DNA of 8,049 nucleotides from Rhodocyclaceae bacterium UBA5602 (GTDB taxonomy: Bacteria > Pseudomonadota > Gammaproteobacteria > Burkholderiales > Rhodocyclaceae), in NCBI GenBank assembly GCA_002424865.1, contig DILC01000027.1:6216-14264 (forward strand), given 5' to 3'. Position numbers and translations under genes: made by a program. The notes under the pieces were generated by a model. The model made no database searches. It saw only the letters and a list, made by a program, of their open reading frames with translations, and was not told where the DNA came from. Of this stretch, positions 1-6,527 are shown one piece after another; positions within the stretch are counted from its first letter, which is position 1, and each line of letters starts with the position of its first letter.

Positions 1-141
1 GCCAGCGCGATGGCCGGCATTCTGGTGGCGGCCATCGCGCTGCTTGAGTTGCTGGGGCCGCTGGCGACGCATTTCGCGCTGGTGCGGTCAGGTGAAGCGG
101 CACCCGATGAAATGACGCGCCCGGAGGCCATGCATGGCTGA
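1..141 (+). CDS. C-terminal fragment of a membrane protein, probably a cation:proton antiporter (5' end outside window)
   Basis: Frame 1 is open from the first base to a TGA at 139-141 and encodes 46 residues. It begins with a hydrophobic helix (residues about 4-22, ending in LLELLGPLATHFAL) and finishes with a short polar tail. A last helix of the form 'E-L-x-GP-x-x-x-x-FAL-x-R-x-GE' followed by a charged tail is typical of the C-terminal end of CPA2/Kef-like antiporters; this is a judgement from family memory on a very short piece. The reading frame runs 8 bp past the start of the next gene, so the two are probably translationally coupled. A second, complete antiporter lies at 4065-5456. 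Another polytopic membrane transporter remains possible. Confidence 0.55.
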   Translation, partial: ASAMAGILVAAIALLELLGPLATHFALVRSGEAAPDEMTRPEAMHG

Positions 142-1267
142 ACTGTTGGAATTCACGCCATCGCCGCAGCTCTCGTTCGGCATTGAGCTGGAACTGCAAG
201 TGGTGAATACCACGGACTACAACCTGACCCAGGGCGCCTCCTACCTGCTGCGCAAGTTGCGCAAGACACCGGGCGACATCAAGCACGAAGTCACCGAAAG
301 CATGATCGAAATCGCCACCGGCGTGCATACCCGCCATGCGGCGGCGCTTGACGAATTGCGCAGCCTGCGCGATGCGCTGGTGGCGGCGGCAGACCAGTTG
401 AATCTGGTAGTTTGCGGCGGCGGCACGCATCCTTTTCAGCATTGGGATGACCGCCGCATCGTCGATAACCCGCGCTATAAAAAAGTGTCCGAGCTGTATG
501 GCTATCTGGCCAAGCAGTTCACCGTATTTGGCCAGCATGTCCATGTCGGCTGCCCCAGCGGTGACGATGCGGTCTACTTGCTGCATGCGCTGGCCGACTA
601 CGTGCCGCATTTCATTGCGCTATCGGCCTCCTCCCCATTCCAGCAAGGCGTGGACACCCGCTTTGCCAGCTCGCGGCTGCATGTGGTGAGCGCTTTCCCG
701 CTGGCCGGGCATGCGCCCTGGTGCACGCAATGGCGCGAATTCGAGAATTATTTCGGCCGCATGCGGCAGGCCGGGATCGTCGCCAGCATGAAGGATTTTT
801 ACTGGGACATCCGCCCCAAGCCGGAATTCGGCACTGTCGAGATCCGCGTTTGCGATACACCCTTGTCGCTGCAGATGGCCGCTGCCCTGGCCGCCTACGC
901 CCAAGCGCTGGCGCGGCGCTTGTTGCGTGAGCGTCACGTGCTGAATGGCGCTGACCATTATCTGGCCTATGCCAGCAACCGCTTCAACGCCTGCCGCTAT
1001 GGTCTCGACGCCGAGCTGATCGACGTGGCCAGCGGCAACCGACGGCTTTTGGCGGATGATGTGCTGAAAACGATTGACAGCCTGGCGGACGATGCGGCGG
1101 CGCTGGAATCAACCGCTGCGCTGGCCTGGCTGGCAGAGGGTGTGCATGCGCGGCAGAATGGCGCCGCCTGGCAGCGCCGCGAGTTTGCCGAACATGCCGA
1201 TTTTCCACGTCTGGTGCGACGGCAGGCCGGCCTGTGGCGGCAAGACGATGGCGCGCCGGGGCTATAA
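134..1267 (+). CDS. ybdK: YbdK-type carboxylate-amine ligase (glutamate-cysteine ligase GCS2 family)
   Basis: This 377-residue protein has the expected length for the GCS2 (type 2 gamma-glutamylcysteine synthetase) family; E. coli YbdK is similar. Family members perform ATP-dependent ligation of a carboxylate to an amine in the cytoplasm. E. coli YbdK has only weak glutamate-cysteine ligase activity, so the true substrate is open. Visible motifs: FGIELELQVVN (residues 15-25, metal/ATP-binding strand with two Glu), the HEVTESMIEIAT block (51-62), GGGTHPFQHW (95-104), FGQHVHVG (132-139), ALSASSPFQQGVDT (162-175) and FGTVEIRVCDTPLS (232-245). These are the conserved blocks of the family, and none appears broken. 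The ATG at 134 is supported by GGAGG at 123-127 with a 6-nt spacer, lying inside the upstream gene. The 8-bp overlap implies an operon with the upstream membrane protein. No clear terminator follows. Confidence 0.93.
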   Translation: MAELLEFTPSPQLSFGIELELQVVNTTDYNLTQGASYLLRKLRKTPGDIKHEVTESMIEIATGVHTRHAAALDELRSLRDALVAAADQLNLVVCGGGTHPFQHWDDRRIVDNPRYKKVSELYGYLAKQFTVFGQHVHVGCPSGDDAVYLLHALADYVPHFIALSASSPFQQGVDTRFASSRLHVVSAFPLAGHAPWCTQWREFENYFGRMRQAGIVASMKDFYWDIRPKPEFGTVEIRVCDTPLSLQMAAALAAYAQALARRLLRERHVLNGADHYLAYASNRFNACRYGLDAELIDVASGNRRLLADDVLKTIDSLADDAAALESTAALAWLAEGVHARQNGAAWQRREFAEHADFPRLVRRQAGLWRQDDGAPGL

Positions 1268-1473
1268 GCCATTGGATTGTCCGCTGGCCACAGCTTCACA
1301 CAACGCCCTTGCATCCGCAGGTCACGAGAGCTTCGCGTTGCGGCATGCGATCAACCCGCATGGGCACTGATTGGCAAGATGCGCTTTACTGCAGTGCAAC
1401 AATAAAATAAGATGGCGGCTTCGAAAAATATCTGCAAGTCATCCGCCTGAGCCTCTACCCATGTAAGTTTGAT
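1268..1473. other. Non-coding gap, proximal half, no gene seen
   Basis: This stretch between the ligase stop codon and the structured leader holds no convincing gene. A small hairpin (atgcg at 1345-1349 with cgcat at 1357-1361) lacks a U-tract, so it is not a good terminator. An AT-rich patch around 1400-1410 contains TAAAAT (1403-1408), a fair -10 match, but no good -35 sits at 16-18 bp; TTGGCA at 1371-1376 is too far upstream (26 bp). A promoter for the downstream cluster is expected in this interval, but I cannot place it firmly. Confidence 0.4.
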
Positions 1474-1590
1474 CCTCTCCGCAAGCCAGCAGTCGCCAAA
1501 GATCCTCGCACGGGGATCACGCTTTGGCTGCCTCTCCGGCTCAGAGTCCCTTTGGCTTTTAGCCGGACAATGAGCCTGGCGCCCACCAGG
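1474..1590 (+). ncRNA. Candidate structured 5' leader (possible riboswitch) of the SulP-Usp-antiporter cluster
   Basis: Several complementary segments are packed into about 115 nt just upstream of the SulP gene. Stem A is gccaaag (1495-1501) with ctttggc (1522-1528). It extends inward as atcc (1502-1505) with ggat (1514-1517) and outward as gca (1489-1491) with tgc (1529-1531). Stem B is tccggct (1535-1541) with agccgga (1561-1567). Stem C is cctgg (1575-1579) with ccagg (1586-1590). The sequence ctttggc recurs at 1550-1556 in the loop of stem B, so 1495-1501 has two possible partners. The segment aagcca (1483-1488) can pair with tggctt (1553-1558) in the same loop, which would be a pseudoknot. 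ggctca (1538-1543) can also pair with tgagcc (1571-1576), competing with stem B. Such mutually exclusive pairings are typical of riboswitches. Class is unknown: Na+ or Li+ sensing motifs (DUF1646, nhaA-I, nhaA-II) would fit the cargo, but I cannot match their consensus from memory. Confidence 0.55.
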
Positions 1591-1669
1591 AAAAACGCTG
1601 ACTTAAAACATACTGGCCTCGCTTCGCCTGTCGGCGATATTCAAGCAGTAATTACCATGGAATAGAAGA

Positions 1670-3148
1670 ATGATGAAATCCCTACGCCAGGACTGGCTTG
1701 CCAATGTCCGCAATGATTTGCTCGCAGGCCTCGTGGTCGCGCTGGCGCTGATCCCCGAAGCCATTGCCTTTTCGATCATCGCCGGGGTTGACCCCAAGGT
1801 GGGGCTGTATGCCTCGTTCTGTATTGCCACGGTTATCGCTTTTACCGGCGGCCGTCCCGGCATGATCTCGGCTGCCACCGGCGCCATGGCGCTGGTCATG
1901 GTCATGCTGGTCAAGGAACACGGCCTGCAATACCTGCTGGCCGCCACGGTGTTGACTGGCGTGCTGCAGATCCTCGCGGGCTGGCTCAGGCTCGGCGCGC
2001 TCATGCGCTTCGTCTCGCGCTCGGTCATCACCGGCTTCGTCAATGCGCTGGCCATCCTCATATTCATGGCGCAATTGCCCGAGCTGACTGATGTGGGCTG
2101 GCATGTGTATGCCATGACGGCGGCAGGTCTTGCCATCATTTATCTGTTTCCCTACCTCACCAAAACCATCCCATCGCCGCTAGTGGCCATCGTGGCATTG
2201 ACAGCTGCCGCCATTGTCCTCGGCCTTGACATCCGCACTGTCGGCGACATGGGCCAGTTGCCCGACAGCCTGCCGCTGTTCCTGTTGCCGGATGTGCCGC
2301 TGAATCTGCAGACGCTGCAAATCATCTTCCCGGTATCCGCCACGCTGGCCGTGGTCGGCCTGCTCGAATCCATGATGACGGCTTCCATTGTTGACGACCT
2401 GACGGACTCCAGCAGCAACAAGAACCGGGAGTGTGTGGGGCAAGGCATCGCCAACATCGCCTCCGGTTTCATCGGCGGCATGGCCGGTTGCGCCATGATT
2501 GGCCAGTCGGTCATCAACGTGAAATCCGGTGGCCGCGGCCGGCTTTCCACGCTGATGGCAGGCGTGTTCCTGTTGCTGATGGTAGTGTTCATCGGTGACT
2601 GGGTGGCGCGTATCCCGATGGCCGCGCTGGTGGCGGTGATGATCATGGTGTCCATCGGCACGTTTAACTGGGCTTCGATCCGCAACCTGCGCGAGCATCC
2701 GAAAAGCTCCAGCGCAGTGATGCTCGCCACCGTCGTGGTAGTGGTGGCTACGCATGATCTTGCCAAGGGGGTGCTGGTCGGCGTGCTGTTGTCGGGCTTC
2801 TTCTTCGCCCATAAGGTAGGACAAATCCTGCGCATCAAATCAATGATCGGCGACGAAGGCCGCATGCGCACCTATCATGTCTCCGGGCAAGTGTTCTTTG
2901 CCTCGGCCGAACGTTTCGTCAATGCCTTTGATTACAAGGAAGTGATCGAGAAAGTCCGCATCGACGTGAGCCGCGCCCACTTCTGGGACATCACGGCGGT
3001 CAGCGCGCTGGATAAGGTGGTCATCAAATTCCGCCGCGAAGCCACCGAGGTTGAGGTCATCGGCCTGGACGAAGCCAGCGCCACCCTGGTGGATAAATTC
3101 GCCGTGCATGATAAGGACGGCGCTGAAGACATGCTGACAGGCCACTGA
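1670..3148 (+). CDS. SulP family inorganic anion transporter with C-terminal STAS domain
   Basis: This 492-residue inner-membrane protein moves inorganic anions; SulP members carry sulfate, bicarbonate, chloride or similar. The substrate here cannot be told from sequence. The N-terminal block LVVALALIPEAIAFSIIAGV (21-40) followed by DPKVGLYASF is the SulP signature around TM1. Further hydrophobic segments run to about residue 380, and the conserved GIANIASGFIGGMAGCAMIG (259-278) block lies midway. A compact STAS domain occupies about 398-485 (GQVFFASAERF ... VSRAHFWDITAVSALDKV). The whole is shorter than classical SulP proteins of about 550 residues, as in the compact bacterial subfamily with a short STAS tail. 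ATG at 1670 is followed by another in-frame ATG at 1673. Upstream purines (GGAA 1659-1662, AGAAG 1664-1668) give only a weak ribosome-binding site for either. It is the first gene of a forward cluster behind a structured leader, with the stress protein starting 16 nt after its stop. Confidence 0.93.
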   Translation: MMKSLRQDWLANVRNDLLAGLVVALALIPEAIAFSIIAGVDPKVGLYASFCIATVIAFTGGRPGMISAATGAMALVMVMLVKEHGLQYLLAATVLTGVLQILAGWLRLGALMRFVSRSVITGFVNALAILIFMAQLPELTDVGWHVYAMTAAGLAIIYLFPYLTKTIPSPLVAIVALTAAAIVLGLDIRTVGDMGQLPDSLPLFLLPDVPLNLQTLQIIFPVSATLAVVGLLESMMTASIVDDLTDSSSNKNRECVGQGIANIASGFIGGMAGCAMIGQSVINVKSGGRGRLSTLMAGVFLLLMVVFIGDWVARIPMAALVAVMIMVSIGTFNWASIRNLREHPKSSSAVMLATVVVVVATHDLAKGVLVGVLLSGFFFAHKVGQILRIKSMIGDEGRMRTYHVSGQVFFASAERFVNAFDYKEVIEKVRIDVSRAHFWDITAVSALDKVVIKFRREATEVEVIGLDEASATLVDKFAVHDKDGAEDMLTGH

Positions 3149-3157
3149 GGAGAGGGG
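3149..3157 (+). promoter_or_regulatory. Strong Shine-Dalgarno for the universal stress protein
   Basis: The purine run GGAGAGGGG lies entirely in the 16-nt gap between the SulP stop codon (3146-3148) and the ATG at 3165, about 7 nt before it. It fixes the start and, with the short gap, supports co-transcription with the transporter. It looks much stronger than the weak site in front of the SulP gene itself. Confidence 0.75.
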
Positions 3158-3164
3158 ATAGACG

Positions 3165-4028
3165 ATGAAAAACGAAAATAAAGTGCTGGCCTGCGTGGAT
3201 CAATCCCGCTTTGCCGACCATGTGGCCGATTATGCAGTTTGGGCCGCCCGGCGCCTGGATGCGCCGCTCGAATTCCTCCATGTCATCGACCGCCACCCGG
3301 AAATCGGTTCTGGCAACGATCATAGCGGGGCGATTGGCATCAACAGCCAGGAGAACCTGCTGAACCAGCTCTCTTTGGAAGACGAAACCCGCACCAAAAC
3401 CATCCGCGAGCAAGGCCGTATTTTCCTGAACCGCCTGCGTGAACGCGCCATCATTGCGGGGACAAAATCAGTCGACATCCGGCAACGCCACGGCGAGCTG
3501 GAAGAAACCCTGGCTGAGCAGGCAGGCGATGTGCGCTTTCTTGTCCTCGGCCGGCGCGGGGAATCCGCAGAAATGACCCAGCGTGACATCGGCCGTAATG
3601 TGGAGCGCGTCGTGCGCGCATTGCACAAACCCATCCTGGCAGTGACCGAAGCCTTCAGGGAGCCCCAGCGCGTGATGCTTGCCTTCGATGGCGGCAGCGT
3701 CACCCGGCGCGGCGTTGAACTGATAGCGGCCAGCCCCCTCTTGCGCGGCCTGCCTATCCATTTGCTCATGTCCGGCAAAGAAAGCCATGATGCGACAAGA
3801 CAGCTTGAATGGGCCAGGTCAACGCTCGCCGCGGCTGGTTATGAAGTCAGCGTTTCATTGGCGCCAGGCGACGCCGAAAGCATCATCGCCAAGACAGTGC
3901 GCGAACAATCCATTGACTTGCTGATCATGGGCGCTTATTCGCATTCCTCTGCGCGCGCGCTATTTTTTGGCAGCAAGACCACCGACCTGCTGCGTTCGGC
4001 TAGCATTCCCACCTTGCTACTGCGCTAA
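3165..4028 (+). CDS. Tandem universal stress protein (two UspA domains)
   Basis: This 287-residue cytoplasmic protein is a fusion of two UspA domains, about residues 4-161 and 168-287. Each opens with a strand ending in Asp (KVLACVD at 6-12, RVMLAFD at 169-175). Each closes with the nucleotide-binding turn and a final strand (KPILAV at 155-160, IPTLLL at 281-286). The first turn reads G129-RR-G132 then ten residues to G143-R-N, one more than the canonical nine. The second reads G256-AY-S259 then nine residues to G269-S270, the ATP-binding pattern with Ser for the second Gly. UspA proteins bind ATP or related nucleotides and modulate stress responses. Placed between SulP and antiporter genes, this one may sense energy state or stress and tune transport, which is inference from neighbourhood only. 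The first domain carries a longer insert (about residues 46-80) rich in polar residues. A 36-nt gap separates it from the antiporter. Confidence 0.92.
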   Translation: MKNENKVLACVDQSRFADHVADYAVWAARRLDAPLEFLHVIDRHPEIGSGNDHSGAIGINSQENLLNQLSLEDETRTKTIREQGRIFLNRLRERAIIAGTKSVDIRQRHGELEETLAEQAGDVRFLVLGRRGESAEMTQRDIGRNVERVVRALHKPILAVTEAFREPQRVMLAFDGGSVTRRGVELIAASPLLRGLPIHLLMSGKESHDATRQLEWARSTLAAAGYEVSVSLAPGDAESIIAKTVREQSIDLLIMGAYSHSSARALFFGSKTTDLLRSASIPTLLLR

Positions 4029-4053
4029 ACACCGGTTAAATTTCTTGACCATG

Positions 4054-4059
4054 AAGGAG
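4054..4059 (+). promoter_or_regulatory. Shine-Dalgarno AAGGAG setting a GTG start
   Basis: AAGGAG lies 5 nt before the GTG at 4065. An ATG at 4051 is nearby but out of frame with the antiporter, so the GTG is the supported start. Confidence 0.75.
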
Positions 4060-4064
4060 AAAAA

Positions 4065-5456
4065 GTGAAACTGATCCTGCCAATATTCCTGGCATTGCTA
4101 GCATCTACTGATGTTTTTGCCGCTGGCGCCGCCAGTTCGCCAGCGGGTGAAAATCTATTGTGGCTGGCGCTGATTTTGATGAGTGCGCGGCTGTTTGCGC
4201 CCTTGGCGCAGCGCGTGGGCTTTCCTGCTGTGCTGGGTGAATTGCTCTTGGGCGTGGCACTGGGCAATTTATCCTTGCTTGGCATCTCGTTTTTCAGCGG
4301 TGTCACGCAAGATCCTATCATTGCCTTTATTGCGGAGATGGGCGTGTTGGTCCTGCTACTGCAAATCGGCTTGGAGACACAGCTAAAAGATTTGCTTGCC
4401 GTTGGTCCGCGGGCTTTGGCGGTAGGTGTCATCGGCATCATCATGCCTTTCATTTTGGGGGTTTGGGTGGTCGGCCCCTGGCTGCTGCCAGGTAAGGAAT
4501 TGAATGCGTACCTGTTTTTGGGCGCCACCTTGTCAGCCACCTCGGTGGGCATTACCGGGCGTGTGTTTCGCGATATGGGCAAGCTCAACTTACCCGCCGC
4601 GCGCATTGTGCTGGGCGCAGCGGTAATCGACGATGTGCTGGGCCTGATCATCCTCGCCGTGGTCTCCAGCCTCGTTTCCCTCGGCACGGTAAGCGCCGGT
4701 GCGGTGGGCTTGATCCTGGCCAAGGCTTTGTTGTTTCTGGGCGGCAGCATAGGCATTGGGCGTTTGATTGCGCCTTGGGTCAGTCATTCCTTGGCGCGCC
4801 TGGACGCAGGCCCGGCGATGTTGTTTGCGCAAGTGTTGTCTACCGCCTTGGCCTTTTCCTGGCTCGCTCATGTCATGGGCTTGGCGCCGATTATTGGCGC
4901 GTTTGCCGCAGGCCTGTTGTTCGAGCCGGTGTTTCTGCATAAGTTTGAGCGCCCCACCATGGTGCGTGATATTGAGGCGGTTTTACCTGCTCATTTACCA
5001 GCCAATTCATCTGCCAATGAGACTGGCTTGATGGAGAAGATCAAGGCTGTTTTGGCCAAACACACCGGCCACCAGCATGAGCATCTGATTGAACCCATCG
5101 GTTATTTTTTCGTGCCGGTGTTTTTTGTGCTCACCGGCATGCAGGTGGATTTGCAAACCTTGGCCGATCCGGCCATCTTGATGGTCGGCCTTGGTGTGAC
5201 GATAGCGGCGATTGTCGGCAAGCTGATTGCGGGCCTGGCCGCAGGGCGTGAAGCGGGCGGCTGGCTGGTCGGCTGGGGCATGGTGCCACGCGGCGAGGTC
5301 GGGCTGATTTTTGCGATGACCGGCCGGCAACTGGGCGTGATGAGCGAGGCGATGTTCTCCGTCATCGTCATCATGGTCATCCTCACCACGCTGATCACGC
5401 CACCCGTGTTGTCGTACCTGCTGCGCCATAGCAAGTCGCAAGTAAAAACCGCGTAA
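4065..5456 (+). CDS. CPA2-family cation:proton antiporter (Na_H_Exchanger domain, no TrkA domain)
   Basis: This 463-residue inner-membrane protein exchanges H+ for Na+ or K+. It starts with GTG. Residues 1-20 resemble a signal peptide (MKLILPIF...VFA-AG), so the N-terminus may be cleaved or form an extra helix. The exchanger fold fills about 29-455. Family marks are LQIGLE (99-104), ATLSATSVGIT (154-164), VIDDVLGLIIL (187-197) with paired D189-D190, and MVPRGEVGL (406-414). Adjacent Asp residues are seen in electrogenic Na+/H+ antiporters such as NapA, which favours Na+/H+ exchange here; this is inference. Unlike E. coli KefB/KefC (about 600 residues) there is no C-terminal TrkA-N nucleotide-binding domain. 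A polar loop at about 291-342 contains a histidine-rich stretch, HTGHQHEH (333-340). It is the third gene of the cluster and is followed after 6 nt by a strong hairpin. By eye it uses more TTG and TTT codons than the SulP gene. Confidence 0.92.
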   Translation: MKLILPIFLALLASTDVFAAGAASSPAGENLLWLALILMSARLFAPLAQRVGFPAVLGELLLGVALGNLSLLGISFFSGVTQDPIIAFIAEMGVLVLLLQIGLETQLKDLLAVGPRALAVGVIGIIMPFILGVWVVGPWLLPGKELNAYLFLGATLSATSVGITGRVFRDMGKLNLPAARIVLGAAVIDDVLGLIILAVVSSLVSLGTVSAGAVGLILAKALLFLGGSIGIGRLIAPWVSHSLARLDAGPAMLFAQVLSTALAFSWLAHVMGLAPIIGAFAAGLLFEPVFLHKFERPTMVRDIEAVLPAHLPANSSANETGLMEKIKAVLAKHTGHQHEHLIEPIGYFFVPVFFVLTGMQVDLQTLADPAILMVGLGVTIAAIVGKLIAGLAAGREAGGWLVGWGMVPRGEVGLIFAMTGRQLGVMSEAMFSVIVIMVILTTLITPPVLSYLLRHSKSQVKTA

Positions 5457-5462
5457 AAAGTC

Positions 5463-5488
5463 GGCGCTGGCGGAACGCCGCCAGCGCC
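5463..5488. terminator. Strong hairpin, probable bidirectional terminator after the antiporter
   Basis: An 11-bp perfect stem joins ggcgctggcgg (5463-5473) to ccgccagcgcc (5478-5488) around the loop aacg. It starts 6 nt after the antiporter stop codon. On the forward strand only TT follows, so it is a weak U-tract. On the reverse strand the stem is followed by GAC and then a run of five T (complement of 5455-5459), so reverse transcripts would be ended more convincingly. It probably ends the SulP-Usp-antiporter transcript and shields it from reverse transcription. Confidence 0.7.
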
Positions 5489-5630
5489 TTGGCTAGCGGC
5501 GAAACCCTCCCCGTGTCCGTTGCTGGCGCCAGGGATTACGCTTGCATATCGACAAAATAATTAGCGGCCCTGCAAAACCCCGCCAACCCGCATGAAAACT
5601 GGCTTTTTTGTATAAATCGTGTACGCCAAA

Positions 5631-5671
5631 TCCCTCAGGAAACGTTTGATGGAGAGTTGATTCCTGAGGGA
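5631..5671 (+). repeat. 11-bp inverted repeat in the transposase leader, covering its ribosome-binding region
   Basis: tccctcaggaa (5631-5641) is perfectly repeated in inverse as ttcctgaggga (5661-5671), with 19 nt between. The right arm contains the only Shine-Dalgarno-like bases (GAGGG, 5667-5671 region) before the ATG at 5676. A transcript entering from outside would fold and hide this site, as is known for other insertion sequences that block translation from read-through RNA. That function here is inference. A TATAAA at 5611-5616 just upstream could serve as a -10 box, but no matching -35 is clear. Confidence 0.65.
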
Positions 5672-5675
5672 AACG

Positions 5676-6411
5676 ATGATGCAAGAACAAGACTTTTTCC
5701 GCAGCCGCATTGACGCCATGATCAATTTGAACGATGCGTTGGCGGTACTCGCGACGCGACTGCCCTGGGATCAAATCGAGACGGCCGTAGCGGCGAAGTT
5801 TGAACGCCAGCATCGCGCAGGCCAGACACTCGGAGGTCAGGACATGTTCGGCGCCACCGCAGTCTTGGTGGGCGCAGGTCGCTCCAATGCCGGACGCCCC
5901 AAGCTCCCGATTCGCCTGATGGCCAGCCTGCTGTACCTCAAAGTCGCTTTCGCCGCGACCTGGGCGAGGAAGGACTGGAAATGCTGCTCAAGGCCACCAT
6001 CGACACAGTCGCCGCAATGGAGGCGGTCAAACCCAAAGACCCGGAGCGCGTGATTGTTGACACCACCGTGCAGGAGAAAGCCATCGCGCACCCGGTAAAC
6101 AGCCGCTTACTGGAGATCGCACGTCACAAGGTGGTGAGTGCGGCCAAACGCGCAGGCATTCAACTCAAGCAGACCTTTGCCAAAGAAGGCAAAGCAAAGG
6201 CTTGCGCTGGAAGGCGGGTGGCTACGCCCATGCCAAGCAGTTCCGGCGCCTGCAACGGGTGCTCAAACGCCAGTGCACGATTCTTGGCATCGTCATCCGA
6301 GAGGTGCAACGCAAAATGCATAGCGCTGACTTTGCGCCCAATCACCCCAAGGCCGTGAGCGACTTGTCGATGTGGCTTGAACGAGCTGAGCGCGTTCGAA
6401 AGCAGCAGCGA
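5676..6411 (+). pseudogene. IS5-family transposase, disrupted by deletion and frameshifts
   Basis: Three consecutive reading frames carry parts of one transposase. Part 1 (from ATG 5676 or 5679 to about 5942) encodes the N-terminal region beginning MMQEQDFFRS and ending in RPKLPIRLMASLLYLK. Part 2 (about 5948-6199, another frame) resumes at FRRDLGEEGLEMLLKATI and includes ERVIVDTTVQEK, with the first catalytic Asp of the DDE triad. Compared with intact relatives, as I remember them, roughly 40 residues are missing at the junction near 5943-5948. Part 3 (6202-6411, third frame) runs from LRWKAGGYAHAKQF to ERAERVRKQQR. The C-terminal part with the second Asp and the Glu is absent. The product cannot be active. 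Inactivation by both internal deletion and truncation points to an old insertion. Confidence 0.85.
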
Positions 6412-6527
6412 ACATCGCTCGTTGATCACGCCAGCGGGTTGTCATTCCTACTGAAAATTCGGCGCTCGTCACACGGCGAACCCGATGGCACACCGCGTCT
6501 AGGCCATCCAGCCGCTGCACGCGATGA
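6412..6527. other. Short gap between transposase relic and glycine-zipper gene
   Basis: These 116 bp join the truncated end of the transposase relic to the 3' end of the reverse-strand gene. I see no transposase similarity, no terminal repeat and no hairpin followed by a T-run that would terminate the reverse-strand gene. The reading frames through it look like chance. Confidence 0.4.

Larger units (their letters stand above)
5631..6411 (+). mobile_element. Remnant of an IS5-family insertion sequence, right end lost
   Basis: The stretch comprises a short leader with an inverted repeat and a broken transposase reading frame. The left boundary is unresolved: the true end probably lies somewhere in 5540-5630, and a G/C-rich motif around 5568-5590 (ccctgcaaaacccc) could be part of the left terminal repeat. 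No inverted copy of it was found downstream. Similarity to the transposase stops at about 6411, and no right terminal repeat or target-site duplication is visible. The element is therefore a decayed, immobile fragment. Confidence 0.7.

Noticed and set aside
1371..1408. Promoter TTGGCA ... TAAAAT
   Set aside because: The spacing between the boxes is 26 bp, too long for a sigma-70 promoter.
1575..1590. Hairpin cctgg/ccagg followed by AAAAA as a terminator
   Set aside because: On the forward strand it is followed by A, not T; on the reverse strand the T-run precedes the stem. Kept as part of the structured leader instead.
1603..2139. Long reverse-strand open frame opposite the SulP start
   Set aside because: It mirrors the hydrophobic codon pattern of the SulP gene, has a low-complexity Met/Ala/Ser/Thr composition, and shows no family resemblance; a shadow of the coding strand.
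2152..2871. 239-residue reverse-strand frame inside SulP
   Set aside because: Composition is antisense to transmembrane codons, there is no recognisable domain, and the forward frame has clear SulP motifs.
5523..5532. Perfect 10-bp palindrome ctggcgccag between the terminator and the IS relic
   Set aside because: Could be an operator or chance in GC-rich DNA; a single copy with no neighbouring promoter gives no support for a function.
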